Shown: positions 42,932 through 54,542 of the stretch, piece by piece
Numbering within the stretch: the first letter of the stretch is position 1
How the letters are laid out: the number at the start of each line of letters is the position of its first letter
DNA from: Laccaria trichodermophora
Taxonomy: Eukaryota; Basidiomycota; Agaricomycetes; Agaricales; Hydnangiaceae
Direction: 5' to 3'
Length of the DNA: 64,000 bases
NCBI GenBank assembly: GCA_018417955.1
Contig: JACTVC010000048.1
Span: 98,149-162,148 of the forward strand
The notes under the pieces: model-generated
What the model was told of the DNA's origin: nothing
The model's input: only the letters and a program-made list of their open reading frames with translations
Database searches by the model: none
Translations under genes and position numbers: made by a program

Positions 42932-44842
42932 GGTGGCAGGTGGAAGGCAGTAGAAATGTTAGGGTTAGGGTCGGGGATCGGCATGTGATCGAGCCATATG
43001 AATTTAGATAAGATAAGGCGGCGCATTTGATTGGCTAAAGTTCATCCTTCTGTTAGGAGGTTGCCCCATGACATATGAGAGTCACACCATCAACTACTTC
43101 ACAAAATATCAGAGCATGCCGCCCCACAAATCTCTACTTGGTCTTGACTATACAGTTCTTTACTCGGATCAGAAACCGCGGACATTTGAGTTGTTTCTGA
43201 TCCACCTGATCATCTCCGTCGACGTATCATGCGGCGTTTCTGTAACGTGCCATTCTTGAAGATGACTAGTCTTGACGTATGTATGTCTATGGATGTTCTA
43301 AGTCAGCTCATTCTTGCTGTTGGGTGAATTCTAAGTAGTGCGCTAGACCATGTTCCGCTTTTTGGCGAAGAAAGGCTGGATTGATTGCGAGTCAGTTGCG
43401 TTGAAATCTCGGATGCATAATTATGAAGGGAACCGTTGCACGTCAATTATATATATATTTTTCTGTGCCATCTCATCACAATCTCATTCGAAGCGAGTCA
43501 TCTTTTGTACCGTGAGGACAACCACTATTGCTAGCGTCTCGATCAGGTCGATGCAATATATACAACACGACAGTTTATAGAATCGGCAAACGTGTTAGCC
43601 GACACTCACATACAAAAAGAGAACATTGGTCACTTGCTAATAGACACGTCCAACGAACGTTTCTTCCCTTGTTTCAGCCTCTTGGACCGACCTGCCGTAA
43701 TCTGACTAGTGGAGTACGTCATGTCATATTTTCGACGTGCGGTCCTGTTGCACTCACAAGTAAAAAGAGATCTCTCTTAGCCACAAATGGAAGGTGAACA
43801 ACATCCATCAGTTTAATCAAGTGAACTGTAGTGATCTTGTAGTGATCGTTACAAAAACAGATCTACAGTCATTCACCAGTCAATGAGGCACCCAAATAAA
43901 GAATGGCGTCAGAAATTTTAAATACAAGGGATATGGACATTATAAACTGAGAGAAGTGTGTGCATACATCGTACCCTATGTAATATCTAGTTACAAACTC
44001 AAATTCACATTGTTGAATAATATATCGCATGCTATCAGTGCGAAACCAGTCAATGAGGCAGATGTCACGCTGTCCCAATTTGGGCATTTTGCTTAGTCAC
44101 TTCACTTTCCCATCACTTCATCAGATGTCTGTGGCAAGTGTGACAGAATATGACCTTCTCCCTTTCAAGTGCAATTTGGTCCATTCAGTGGTTTTTGGTT
44201 CACTGGAGCATCAGCTCAGCTCAAAACTCTTGTAATTGAATATTTATGGAATGCCTTGAGATATTATCAAACAAAAATGGCTCTTTTCTGAAATCTAAGG
44301 CCAAGATCACTCAGATAATATTCAGTTTCATGGCGAATGAGCACTTATCTGCAGATATCAAGAGATCAAAACATGCTACACCTTAGAAACCTGGGATTAC
44401 TATACAGACTATATATGCGCACACAACGGAGAAAGAATTAAAGAAATAGCTTGAGAACTGACCCCGGAAAAGTGTTTTGACTCATTGACTAGTGTGACTC
44501 AGTGACCGGTGAATGACTGTACTCTACGCACGTCGATCGAATTTTATGTCAATGCGCAACTTTCCAATTCTTTTATGTCACCCTCTAATATCTCAAACAT
44601 CCACTTTCGAATATTGGCCAAATGTCAATCAATGATCAGTTTAGACTCTAACGTTTAACGTTCAACCTCAACGTAAGTTTCTTTTTTTCTTTTGTGAGCG
44701 TTCACCTATTTTCCGGGTTTTTGGTCAAGCAGCTGACCCGCCTCTTTAGGGACAAGGCACAAAGCGGTCCCCTCTAAATCTCCTCTCAGTTGATATCTAC
44801 GACTTGTGCGAGATTACAGAAAGTAAATCCACTATTTTGAGA
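42932..44842. other. Intergenic, mostly repeat-derived
   Basis: The stretch contains the mariner-like MITE 43866-44519. The rest (42932-43865 and 44520-44842) is AT-rich, with no recognised motif. A short tandem duplication (TGTAGTGATCT, TGTAGTGATC) lies near 43827-43848. Confidence 0.45.
43866..44519. mobile_element. TA-flanked MITE with CAGTCATTCACC ends (Tc1/mariner-like)
   Basis: The left end reads CAGTCATTCACCAGTCAATG. The right end, inverted, reads CAGTCATTCACCGGTCACTG and continues with TGAGTCAC against TGAGGCAC. TA borders both ends (43864-43865 and 44520-44521). A third internal copy of CCAGTCAATGAGGCA occurs at about 44045. The 654-bp interior is AT-rich and non-coding, so the element depends on a transposase supplied elsewhere. 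Confidence 0.7.
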
Positions 44843-47264
44843 ATGAACGACTCTTCAAGAAAGCGTTAGCAGTTTTTGTCCGGAACTTGCCGAAGAGGCA
44901 AACCTTCATATCAAGTGTCATCAACTTTGTCTACTGTCACCACCAACGCGATTTGTTGATGAATCAAACTTCCCCTGTCGAGTCTATTTCTCCATCAATA
45001 TTCAGAGGAAGTATCAAGGAGTACAATGATCATATGTGCGGAACCATCTTCCTCAATGTTCACCTTTAAATTCGTAATCAGGTTTTAGCGATATTGTGGA
45101 ACTCGCAGACGAGGCTCTCAAAAAGGGCCGTTTAGCAGAAGCCAGATCTTTGTATCTTCGCGGGGCGTACGTTCTATTAGGCAAAGAAAGCCCAATTGTC
45201 CCCTTAAAAGCTACAAAGAATGGAGGAGGGAAGCAATGGGACATCTACACATATATGAGCCCAACGATCAAGACGTCGCTTATCAACTGCTATAATCGGG
45301 TTGGGTTGTGTTCTATTGGACTAGTTGAAATTGTAGAGGTATGCCATTTTACCTTTCGACGACGATCTATCTAAAAATCATACACCTCAGGCTCTTCAAT
45401 GGCTGGAGGAAGCGCGTTTTCTGCACCACACCACGCGTTTCTGCCTTTCAAAACCTCTTTTTGGTAATCCTCATACTCTGAAATCATGTTCTACATTCAT
45501 TTTCGACACACGTAGAGTGGATACGGTACAGCTACGATTTACCGGAGATGACACGACAACGTGTTTTGACTCTTTCCATGGCGTCTTCCGCGTTCCGCAA
45601 GATAGGAAACACTGGCACCGCCTTAGATCGACGATCAAACATGGGTATCGAAGACTTGGGTCCCACGCACGTAACCCCCGAAGTCAAGGAGATCCGTGAT
45701 ATGGACGAGCTCGAAGAACTCACCAAACTTCGACATCCTGACCCATCACTAACGCACAAGTTGGAGATACAATTTCCCGAACTGCAAGTACTCGGTTCGT
45801 GGAAGAAATTGACACTATTGAAGAAGGGAGGCATGAAGGCTCGTTTGGCATTCAGCAGCTTTATTTGGAATAGTAAGTACAGGGTAGCGATCACTGGAAT
45901 GAGGTTGCTTAGTTGACTTCCTCGAGGTAAACTCTACGTTGGAGGGGGGGCTTATGAAACGAAAGGCCCGTGGCTCCGTGATTTATGGTGCCTTGATCTC
46001 GAGAAACTCGACAAATGGCGCCAGTTACCATCATATCCCGTAAGCGAGCAGTATACGGGGGTCTGGCTCCTCTGGCGATTTTCTATTCACAACAATCGGG
46101 CGTACCTCGTAACTGGGAAGGCAGAAGTTGACTATTTTGATCTTATAACGGAGGAATGGGGCTCTGTTATGACGACTTACAAGCGGACGGCGGCGGACAA
46201 GAAAGCTGGGTTGCACGAACAGTGGATATTCCCTGTCTGGAATATTTTGGATTCAACGCAAGAGGTGGTAGGCGACATCTTGTATCTTTTTGGAGGAACG
46301 CACGGAGAGTGTATCATTGGCACAAATCTCTTCGTGCAGCTGGATCTGAAGACGATGGAATGGACGCGATTGAGCGGAACCCTTAGACCTGGCGAAATCG
46401 CTGATTATTCCTGCCCTGGGCCGAGGAAGACACCGTCAAGCTGGGTGGATCGTGACCAGAAGCGGATTTATCTTATTTTCGGAGAGTGTGATCGGTCAGC
46501 TGGGATTTCGAAAGGTGACCGCCATGCGGCGGAACACGGGTACGCGTACGAAGACTTTTGGAGCTGGGATATAAAAGCAAAGGGGTGGAGGATGGAGAGG
46601 CTCGTCGGGAACGTACCTTGCCCGCGGTCGGAGGCGGCTTGCACATATGTGAGTCTCAAATTTTTATCAACGGGCTGTCTTTCTATAGGTAACATTTTAG
46701 AATCCGAAGATGGATAAAACTGTCATTTTTGGAGGGTACAACCCTATGCTCCCAACGCAATTTGGGAATAATTTTTTTCCATTCAGCTACTATGCTGATA
46801 CATTCATGTATTTTCCTCCACCTCCGTCTTCCACTCACAGTATCTTTCCACCGTCTTCGGGAAAGTGGAAACACGTCCTTACCCCCGGATTCCCAACTTA
46901 CCGTGCTCAGTCGCAGCTTCATACTGACCCTGCAACGGGGAAGATGTATTTGTTTGGTGGCTACGTTAATACCGACTCTGTACCGTCACGAAAGACGTAC
47001 AACTCGAGGACATTCGGTGATTTGTGGCAGTTGCGGGTTAATGTACCTGGAGGTTTCTTTGACGAGAAAGACGTCGATCTCGAGGAAGAGCGGAAGACGG
47101 CTATGGTTGGTCCTTGGCAGAGGTGCTTTACTTGTGGAAGCACCGGAAGGTGGAAGAAATGCGGAGGGTCTTGTAAGGGCCAGGCGTTCTTCTGCGATTC
47201 AGAATGTTTGAGGGAGGGATGGAAAGAACATAAGGTGATGCATGGGTGTAAAAAAGTGGGCTGA
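44843..47264 (+). CDS. Kelch-repeat protein with C-terminal MYND zinc finger (N-terminal exon disrupted)
   Basis: From about 45090 the gene is clear. A helical, TPR-like part has DIVELADEALKKGRLAEARSL, TKNGGGKQWD and ALQWLEEARFLH. Kelch-type blades follow (KLYVGGGAYE, LYLFGGTHGE, VIFGGYNP, MYLFGGYVNTDSVPSRK). The C-terminus is a MYND finger: CFTCGS, KKCGG, CKGQAFFCDSECLREGW, HKVMHGC. Introns join in phase (for example AAT-CCG at the TYNPKMDKT junction). Kelch and MYND modules are protein-interaction domains; the partner is unknown. At the 5' end the family's expected MNDS start exists at 44843, but PELAEEAN, PPTRFVDESNFPCRVYFSIN and the next exon lie in different frames. The gene is therefore either recently inactivated or affected by single-base sequence errors. 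Confidence 0.7.
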
Positions 47265-47401
47265 CTATGTACGTACAGAAAAATTGTTACAATTTTACAT
47301 TATGTAGAATGTCATTCATATATCTGGACAAAAAACAAGTATTCATCAGGGGGTCGAGAATGTATTACATACGTGTAGGTAGGGATTGATGTGCCAAAAA
47401 G

Positions 47402-47485
47402 TGACCCCCACCCGAGTCGAACGGATGACCTTGTGGAACTTCCAATCCTGGAATCACACGCTCTAATCCACTGAGCTAGGGGGCC
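47402..47485 (-). tRNA. tRNA, probably Trp (CCA), with short intron
   Basis: On the minus strand GGCCCCC pairs with GGGGGTC plus discriminator A. The D arm is GCTC-AGTGGATTA-GAGC and the T arm ATCCG-TTCGACT-CGGGT. The anticodon loop reads TTCCAG, and the following GGATTGGAA pairs back to TTCCA, the usual anticodon-intron helix. An intron of about 11 nt gives the length of 84. The anticodon stem TGTGA with CCACA has one mismatch (A-C next to the loop), so the isotype is likely but not certain. Confidence 0.75.
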
Positions 47486-48137
47486 ATATTATGAGCAGCT
47501 GCATAAACACAATTGCCCCCCAAGATCAATTGATACCGGAACCGGGCGAAACGTCTTACACTGAACCGTCCCTCCAGATCGCCTGATGCGCCCAAAATGC
47601 GCCTCAAGCTGCTGCTACATAGTGCTGCATCCGGGCCATCTCCTCAGAAAAACGCCGAGCCTCCTCCTCCCGTCACCCGTGCTTTAACCTCAAGGGTAGC
47701 TCGACGACTTGCCAACGACTTGCTTCCTCTTCTCGGATGCAGACCTCACGCTCAAGCCCTTCCCACTGCCTTTGTAACGACGGCTGGGTAGGAGCCTACT
47801 CCCACCTACCTCATGATCACTCTCTCCGAGTTCTTCTTCATCGCTGGGCGACCGGGCTATGAAGCCAAAACCAAGAAGGAGTGGGTAAAGAACGACTCGG
47901 AGCTCCTTGGTTTCCACCCTGACAAGTACGATGGCAAGATTCTCATCTTGGGTGAGCTCAAGGTCCTTCGTTACTAGTGTTTTGAGCGGAGATATGGTTA
48001 CAGGAGAGAGTGAGTCGCATCTTCCGCTGAAGACTCGGGTAGACCATCTTACTACGACCCACACCAGACACATCCAGAGAGAGCTCAACCTTGCTCATTG
48101 ACCAAATCGTCGCGCCTCTCAATAAAGCGAGGGTCGA
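47486..48137. other. Intergenic with a short coding-like fragment
   Basis: A plus-strand piece at about 47860-47955 reads GYEAKTKKEWVKNDSELLGF and HPDKYDGKILILG, then a GTGAGC donor-like site. It has the look of an exon but no neighbouring exon fits, and I do not recognise the family. Nothing else is supported. Confidence 0.3.
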
Positions 48138-49152
48138 CTATCCGTCCCGGTTCCTGTTGCTTCTCATATATGCAAGAGATATATCTGCTTGGATTCCATT
48201 GAGTCTATGCTCAAAAATTTGATGAAGGCTCGCTGTTGAGTCGCGAATGTCTGGAATCCCAACTTGAGATATCGGGGAGACATAAACAGGGGGGTTGACC
48301 TGAGGGTAAGTGGATGGTAGACGGAAAGCAACTGTTCTTGTGCGCTTCGTTTTTGAAGTCAACGAGAGAGGTGTCGCCTGCGATAAAGCACAGTCCACTT
48401 CTTGGCCATTCCCTGCTGTGACAGAGTGAGTAGTGCGGTGAAAAATAGTGTGTCAAATAGATAGCTTACAGCCTGTACCACAATCGGTATGATTCTTCTC
48501 AACTAAACGACGTCGTCTCGGTGGGTTCAAAAAACACCCAAGCATGACAAGCGCAAGTATAAATAACCCAGTCAAGCCACCCACCAACGCCGTCCTTCGG
48601 ATACCCTGAATGGTGCTATGAACATTGCCCGTGACGCCAGTAGACAACGTGTCCTGTGTTACTGTAGCTGTTTCTGATTGGTGTTGGAAGGATGAGAGCG
48701 AAGCAATGGTGTCCAAATTAAGCAGAAAATAATCGAGAAAAAACACGACGCCCTCTGCGCCGTTGGTGACTGTCAATTCGTGTATTCCAGAGCGTAGTAC
48801 TGGTGACTGAAAAAATAACATTCTGTATTGGGAATTGCCAGCTTCTGCTTTGCCGTGATATGTCGTAGGCGAATTATTGTCGAGGGTGTACAACGAGATT
48901 GGGTCTTGGCCACTGTATTTTGGGCCAATCGTTCCATAGACCGCAATACCTGTGCCTACATATAATTAATAGGGATGAAGTTGAAATCCACAAATTTCGC
49001 TATGTACCAGAAAACCTGATCTTTGCTGTCGCTCCAAGGTAGGAGGTCCAGGTATTGGTGAAGTTGTATTCGTCTTGAGAGCCTGCTTCTCCCCACTGAA
49101 CGGGAGAATATTGTATTGCAGGGTGCCTGTCGTCCAGTACCAAATTGAGCAT
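48138..49152 (-). CDS. Single-pass membrane protein with extracellular beta-sandwich-like domain
   Basis: The extracellular part reads LVLDDRHPAIQYSPVQW, EYNFTNTWTSYLGATAKIRF, GTGIAVYGTIGPKYSG, QSPVLRSGIHELTVTNG and FFLDYFLLN. One transmembrane segment (ALVGGLTGLFILALVMLGCF) is followed by a basic stop-transfer PPRRRRLVEK and a cytosolic tail of about 110 residues. In Agaricomycetes I know many proteins with this 'DDxxPAIxYSPxxW ... GTxIxVYGT ... FFLDYxxx'-TM plan; their function is not established. Introns lie between FSG and TGI and after CGTG. The ATG at 49152 is used because stops precede it. A signal-peptide exon may be missing or lie upstream, so the 5' end is uncertain. Confidence 0.65.
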
Positions 49153-49860
49153 CACAAAATTCTGGTGAGAGGCCTATCAAGAAGAAGAGTTTGGAGAGGG
49201 AGGGATGGAGCATCTATCCGCATGATGCGACAAGGAGGGTTTTAGAAGCTGATCTTCTGCGGCGGTTCGGAAGCTGATCTCGGAGGTGGATCAGGTCCCA
49301 GAAAAATATAGAAAAATAACCTGGACACCTGGGAGCTGTTGTGGGAAGAATTTCGGGGCCTCAAGGGAACAAGCCTTTGTACCCTTAATTACACCAAACT
49401 CTACTTGAAATTTGTCTAGGCTCTTCTTACAGTATACCCCATGGATGTTTGAGTCTTCATCAGAAGGCGGAGTGTTGCACCGTTGCGGAGATTTTCAGGA
49501 CAGCAGCTCAGGTTCATTGCGTCAATGCTTCCGGCAACTTGAAATGCCCTGGAATTTTATCGGGAAGACTGCGTTCTCACTTCGGTCACCGGTGAGTTTT
49601 TTTTTTTGACGTACTCATACCTTTAGATCTCCGACTCGCTTCTGTCAAGGTTGGAATAAGTCTACCCTATATTCATTGCGCCATTTTCCTTGGCTCCGTC
49701 GAGGATATACTCCTCAACGCCGTCAAGATCCATCCTGACCTCAAGCTTGACGACGACTCGGACACCAAAAACGCCGTTCAAGCACATCAGCAAAACCTGA
49801 TTTTCCCACGTAGACAGGCATAGTGCTTCCGCTAATATCATAGTTTCCCATAGTTACACG
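49153..49860. other. Intergenic, fragments only
   Basis: A plus-strand exon-like piece around 49620-49820 (CAIFLGSVEDILLNAVKIHP, then LKLDDDSDTKNAV and a stop) preceded by GTGAG-TTTAG intron-like borders is visible, but it forms no recognisable gene. Confidence 0.3.
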
Positions 49861-50027
49861 CCAAGTTTGGCTAGATGCCCTAGCGCTCCACAGTGCTCCA
49901 CAGCACTGTGTGGGCGTAAGCTTGTGCTATACAGCACTACAGAGACTTGTGCCGTTACTATAGGGTGCTATAGAGGGGCCTCCACTTTCTACCCAGCCCT
50001 TATAGGGAGTCAAACTACAAGTATACT

Positions 50028-50737
50028 AGATTTCAGTAGAAAACACATTCCCTATTGTATATGAATAATTTATGACCAAAATACACCTGGAATAAGAAGA
50101 AAGTACAACACTGTCCAGAGATTGATTGACCTACAAAGATTGCAACAAGAAAGAATATGAAGTATCTTTTGCAAAACATATTCGTCTTTTGTGATTTTTT
50201 TTGCGTTGGAAAGTGGTGTTCAAGCCGATTCCAACGCGTCTATTTACGTAGTATTTCGTTCAAAACTCAAATGGCTTTGGACCAATTACTGGTGAAGAAT
50301 CTGTCTAAAAACGATAAATGTTATCGGAGGTCGCCTTAAACGTCGAAATATTAGGGGCTCTCAGACCCGTTTTAAAGTTCTAATTTGTGCGTTTCTAACA
50401 AGCCCAAAATCGCATGAAACGGAGCAGAACTCATGATGATAATATATATTTCAGATGTCTAATACAGGCCAAATAGTTTATGCTACAGTTTGTGAGGTAC
50501 TCCAAATTTTTCTACGCCGTAAATTGGATTGCATTCGCGTGAATGAAGCAATTAAAATAAGCCTACATAGAGGCCAAACGGTGCAATACTCATGAAGTTA
50601 TAGCTATGAGCTACCCTAGGAAGTGTAAGTGTGAATTGATGGAAGTCGGTACTGTTGCGGGAAGTCACGTGCCGCGCTCAACTCACATTTTCGAACTTAG
50701 ACAACTTCAATTGTTACTACTAGTACTACTACCAAAA
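50028..50737. repeat. Interspersed core repeat, copy 2
   Basis: It aligns along its length with 832-1545 in the same orientation, with scattered substitutions and small indels. The copies diverge abruptly after GACAACTTCAATTGTTACTA and a few more bases: copy 1 runs into an ACCACC stretch and copy 2 into a run of GGAAATTTC motifs. Confidence 0.8.
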
Positions 50738-51059
50738 AACAGGAAATTTCGGGAAATCATGGAAATAGCCAGGAAATTTCTGGTAACAACTGCAAATTTC
50801 TTGGAAGGCTCGGAAATTGTTCAATAATTTTCCAATATGAACTTTATATTTGCCTGATTACATGGTGCCATCTACAATTGTGTATGCCCACCTCGAATGC
50901 CATGCTTTCTGTGAAAGACAGTGACAGGCGACAAACAACTTCAAGTTGCAAGACAATTCGTTCAAGTCCGTTGAAACTCCGACATCATGTGATTATGTTG
51001 AACTTTGAATTTCCCAACACGGAAATTCATTGTTCTTCCTTCCCACCACAATGTTCAAC

Positions 51060-51830
51060 TTCTCCTTGACAAACGGCGTCCTCCCTCGTCGAGTTACAGC
51101 ATCCTCCCTCCCTCGTTGACGAACTGCGTCCCTCGATGAACAGTGTCCTCCCTCGTCCATGAACGGCGTCCTCCCTCCCTTGAAGAACGGCATCCTCCCT
51201 CTCTTGAAGAATGGCTTCCTCCCCCCTTGAAGAATGGCTCCCTGCCTCCCTTGAAGAACAGCTCGCTCCCGTGAAGAATGGCTTCCTCCCTTAAAGAAAA
51301 GATCCCTCCCTCATCGACGAACAGCTCCCTCGTCAACAAACAACTCCTCCCTCGACGAATGGCTCCCTCTCTCGGCAAACAGCTCCCTCCCTTGACGAAA
51401 GGCTCCCTCTTGACAAACCGCCCCCTCCCTCGACAAACGGCTCCCCCGATGAACAGTGTCCTCCCTCGATGAACTGCTCCCTCACTCGTCGACGAACGGC
51501 ATCCTCCCTCCCTTGATGGACGGCGTTTCTCCGTCGACGAATGGTGTCCTCCCTCCCTCGTTGATGAACGGCGTCCTCCCTCTCTCGTTGATAAATGGCG
51601 TTCCCCCTGCCTTGAAAAACGGCGTCTTCCCTCGCTTGTCGACAAACGCATCTTCCCTCTGTTGTCGACGAACGGTGTCCTCCCTCCCTTGTCGACGAAT
51701 GGTGTCCTCCCTCCTTTGAAGAACGGCTCCGTCCCTCGACAAACAACTGTCCTCCCTTCCTTGTTGGCGAATGGCATCCTCCCTTCCTTGTCCGTGAATG
51801 GCATCCTCCCTCTGTTGATGAAAGATGGAC
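51060..51830. repeat. Degenerate minisatellite (units of about 25-30 bp)
   Basis: About 27 units built on GACGAACGGCGTCCTCCCTC follow each other with point changes (AATGGC, AACAGC, GAAGAA for GACGAA). Because the unit carries no stop on the minus strand, several overlapping frames stay open (249 codons at 51094-51843). They encode only repeats such as GGRTPFVDK and REDAVRQ. I treat this as non-coding tandem repeat DNA. Confidence 0.85.
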
Positions 51831-52210
51831 AGTCTGCAGTCATTACTATGTAGAATATTAGGATATCTTGTATAATGTAGTAGTGCAGACAATAAACTTA
51901 TTTTTCGTAACACAAGTTCTGTGTAAAAATCATGCAATATGGTATTAAAATGAGCAGAATGTATGCCCCCCCTCTAGGAATCTGCAGACCCCAGGGGTTG
52001 CTACTGAGGGCTGCAGATCTGCTCCGTAATTCTAGGGAGCACTATGAAGTGGCTATGTGTTTCTATGAATGGCTGCAGATCTGCTCTGAGATTCTAGGGA
52101 GTGCTGTGTAGTGGCTGTGCGTTTCTATGTAGAGCTGCATAGAACGCGCAGGTGACTGTAAAGGTGATACCCCTTTCTATGGTGCTATGGCACTACACAG
52201 CCCTGCCATG

Positions 52211-53294
52211 TGCTGCCTAGCTCACCCAGGTTTTGCTGATGCAAGAGCTGTCAATAAGGTCATATTTATTCCATGTCGTCGCCGTTCCGTTACGCCGACA
52301 CGCTATCTACCAGATCATAAACGATCTCTTAACTTCTCACTACATTGCCGATCAGATGTCCGCATCCAGTGATGCCTTCAGTTTGCCTTCACTGGATTTT
52401 ATTTTCAATTTTGTATGTTGTGGGGAATGTTAGGCTTGGCGCTCCTATTCAATATCAAAAAAAATCGCGCATGATCTCGGCTCACTTCGCGTTTACCGGT
52501 AAGATACATACTACCAGTAATGATGACCTCCTCTCCCTTGATCTTCCTTTGGGCAATTCCTCGCACGCGTACGCCTGGATGACGTTAGCTGATATTCAAT
52601 AATTCAAGTATTACAAGACGAGAACCAAATTGTATTTGTGCTCCAAAAATTACTCCACCCAGAGCCCTAATTTAATATGTGTCTTGAAGGTCTGAAGGGA
52701 CTGATCGTTCCAAACGTTTGTCCCATTGTTTTCAAGATGAAAAATCCGACTGGAAACGTCGAATGCAAAATCATCATTAAAGGTGGATGCCAGCAAGTGA
52801 TCCCGAAGGCGAGCTTTACTCCACGTCCACAGAGTTTGGTTTTCGCCTGGAAAGCTTCCCTGCTTTATTGAAAATCGTGGTGTTCTAAGAACGCGCCCCT
52901 CTAAACGTCGAAGCAGACTTTTTTGGCTTATCTTCAAGGATCAAGTGTCCACTTTGAACAAGGCCGGCAACTGCTATCAGACGTCTATGATTCATGAGTG
53001 TCGGTATATAAATACAAAATGCATTTGTTTGGAAAATGTCGTCGGTCTAAAATGCCAGAATAGTGAGACGGTTATCTATCAACCACAGCAACAGAAAAAG
53101 GTCCGCATGGGACAAACCAGAGGGAAGCAAGAAGCAGGAGAGCGAGAAGCAATGGCCAATTTCCACAGCCAGGGGAGGGGGGTATGGTAGACATAACGAT
53201 TGGAACATGACAACGCATTAGATTCAATGACGACACAATTGATGGGGTTGTGTAACGTTCTGTGAGAAGCTGGTGAACTCGGTGAGGACGCGTA
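52211..53294. other. Intergenic, fragments only
   Basis: A minus-strand fragment at 52650-52937 (LWTWSKARLRDHLLASTFND, then FDVSSRIFHLENNGTNVWND) looks once-coding but is isolated and unrecognised. No other feature is supported. The right end is the 3' flank of the DUF1275 gene. Confidence 0.35.
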
Positions 53295-54416
53295 TCACTC
53301 AGCGGTGGTGGGTGGGGGCGTATCACGCTTCTGGCCGCGCTTGGTGGGTACGAATTGAAGCCACGTGAAGCAGCTGAGAATCTTGATGCCAACAGCGACT
53401 CCCAGCGTCCCGGCGGTACCAACTTTCTGTAGTATGGCACGGCCGACGAAGGATCCGATGAATAGAGCGACGGCGGCGATGACTCGGTGATCTCGCGAGA
53501 TCACGCGTTGCCTGAGGCGGAAGAGGCGTGGGTTAGACAGGAGCTCAACCCAGACAGTTGTGAGTACGACTGTAACGACTTTCAGAATTGGCATGGAGAA
53601 ATAGGAGGAAGAAAATTAACACATACTGCTCGTTCCGAATTGAGTATTCAGTCTTTTTGCCAAAATACCTTGAACACCAAGACTAGCACTCATGAACGCG
53701 AGACCAACGAACGTCGCCAGGTTCGTCCAAGCCGGATCGTCTCTACCGTTCGATATACTTGGTTGGCCGCTCTTCCAAAAAGCAATAGCGGCAGCCATGG
53801 TGAGCACCGCCTGGATGAAGGTGCCAGCGACGAGCCATATACGCTTGTGGGCACCCACACGATCGCCAGTGCGGCCTATGAACGCGCCGGCATTGAAGGA
53901 GATTAGCGAGGTTAGTGCCACTTGTTGATCGACTTTGTGGAACGAAGTGTCTCTCCCCGAAGGTCCGTAGAAGAGACGCGCTAGGGCGATAGCAAGCTGA
54001 AAGGGAGAAAGCGTGGGTCTTGCGATAAGCGGAGGTAGTAATGAGATACCTGGGCAAAGTTACCCGTTTGGAAGCCGCACCAGACGAAAATTGCGGAGAA
54101 GGAGATGACACCTCTTTGGATGCAGTGTGAGCAGGGGTATTGGATGAAATGTAGAAGTGAAGACGTACATATAGCCAGTCATAAAACAGTATAAAGCCAA
54201 CTGGCTTGTCGTCTGCGCCGTATCTACATCCTCCTTCAAATACCTCCACCAAGAAGCCGCAGTATCGGGACCCGCACGCTCAACATCGTCCTTCGCAACA
54301 ACGTTTTCTCCTTTCAGCGGGTTGGCGGATTCCGCGTCAACCGTCGACGTTGGTGACGATGGGTGACGGTGATGCTCTTGTCTTGGGACAGCCAGATAAT
54401 TTTTCTCGTCTGCCAT
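53295..54416 (-). CDS. DUF1275 (YoaK-type) multi-pass membrane protein
   Basis: Exons on the minus strand: 54416-54169, 54113-54051, 53996-53627, and a last one from about 53579 to 53295. The cytosolic N-terminus is polar. The membrane part starts with QLALYCFMTGYIGVISFSAI, then FVWCGFQTGNFAQLAIALAR (the family's GxQTGNxxQ motif), AGAFIGRTGDRVG, FIQAVLTMAAAIAFW and NLATFVGLAFMSASLGVQG. LNTQFGTS, TVVLTTVWVELLSNPRLF and a closing pair of helices follow. These residues match DUF1275 proteins; function is unknown, possibly transport. The gene is intact. The 5' LTR of the neighbouring retrotransposon begins only 126 bp upstream of its ATG, on the other side of its promoter. Confidence 0.82.
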
Positions 54417-54542
54417 TTGACGAGGGAGAAGGCGGCGCAGAGAGGCCTGTTACTATTAGGCGGGGAGAACAATCCTGAGAGGCGCCAAAGGAAAGCAAGC
54501 CTTTTGTAGGTTTGAAAGTTTTTCCCCTTGGCCTGGCCTAAC

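Larger units (their letters stand above)
49861..52210. mobile_element. Second non-autonomous element containing the shared core repeat and a minisatellite
   Basis: The left flank (49880-50000) is dense in CAGCACT/AGTGCT and CTATAG motifs, and the right flank (51990-52205) in CTGCAGATCTGCTC, TCTAGGGAG and AGTGGCTGTG motifs. This resembles subterminal repeats. Between them lie the core repeat shared with 832-1545 and the 51060-51830 minisatellite. No transposase and no clean terminal inverted repeat were found, so the ends are estimates. Confidence 0.5.

Noticed and set aside
51094..51843. 249-codon repetitive minus-strand frame
   Set aside because: A product of a stop-free minisatellite unit, with competing open frames in other phases.
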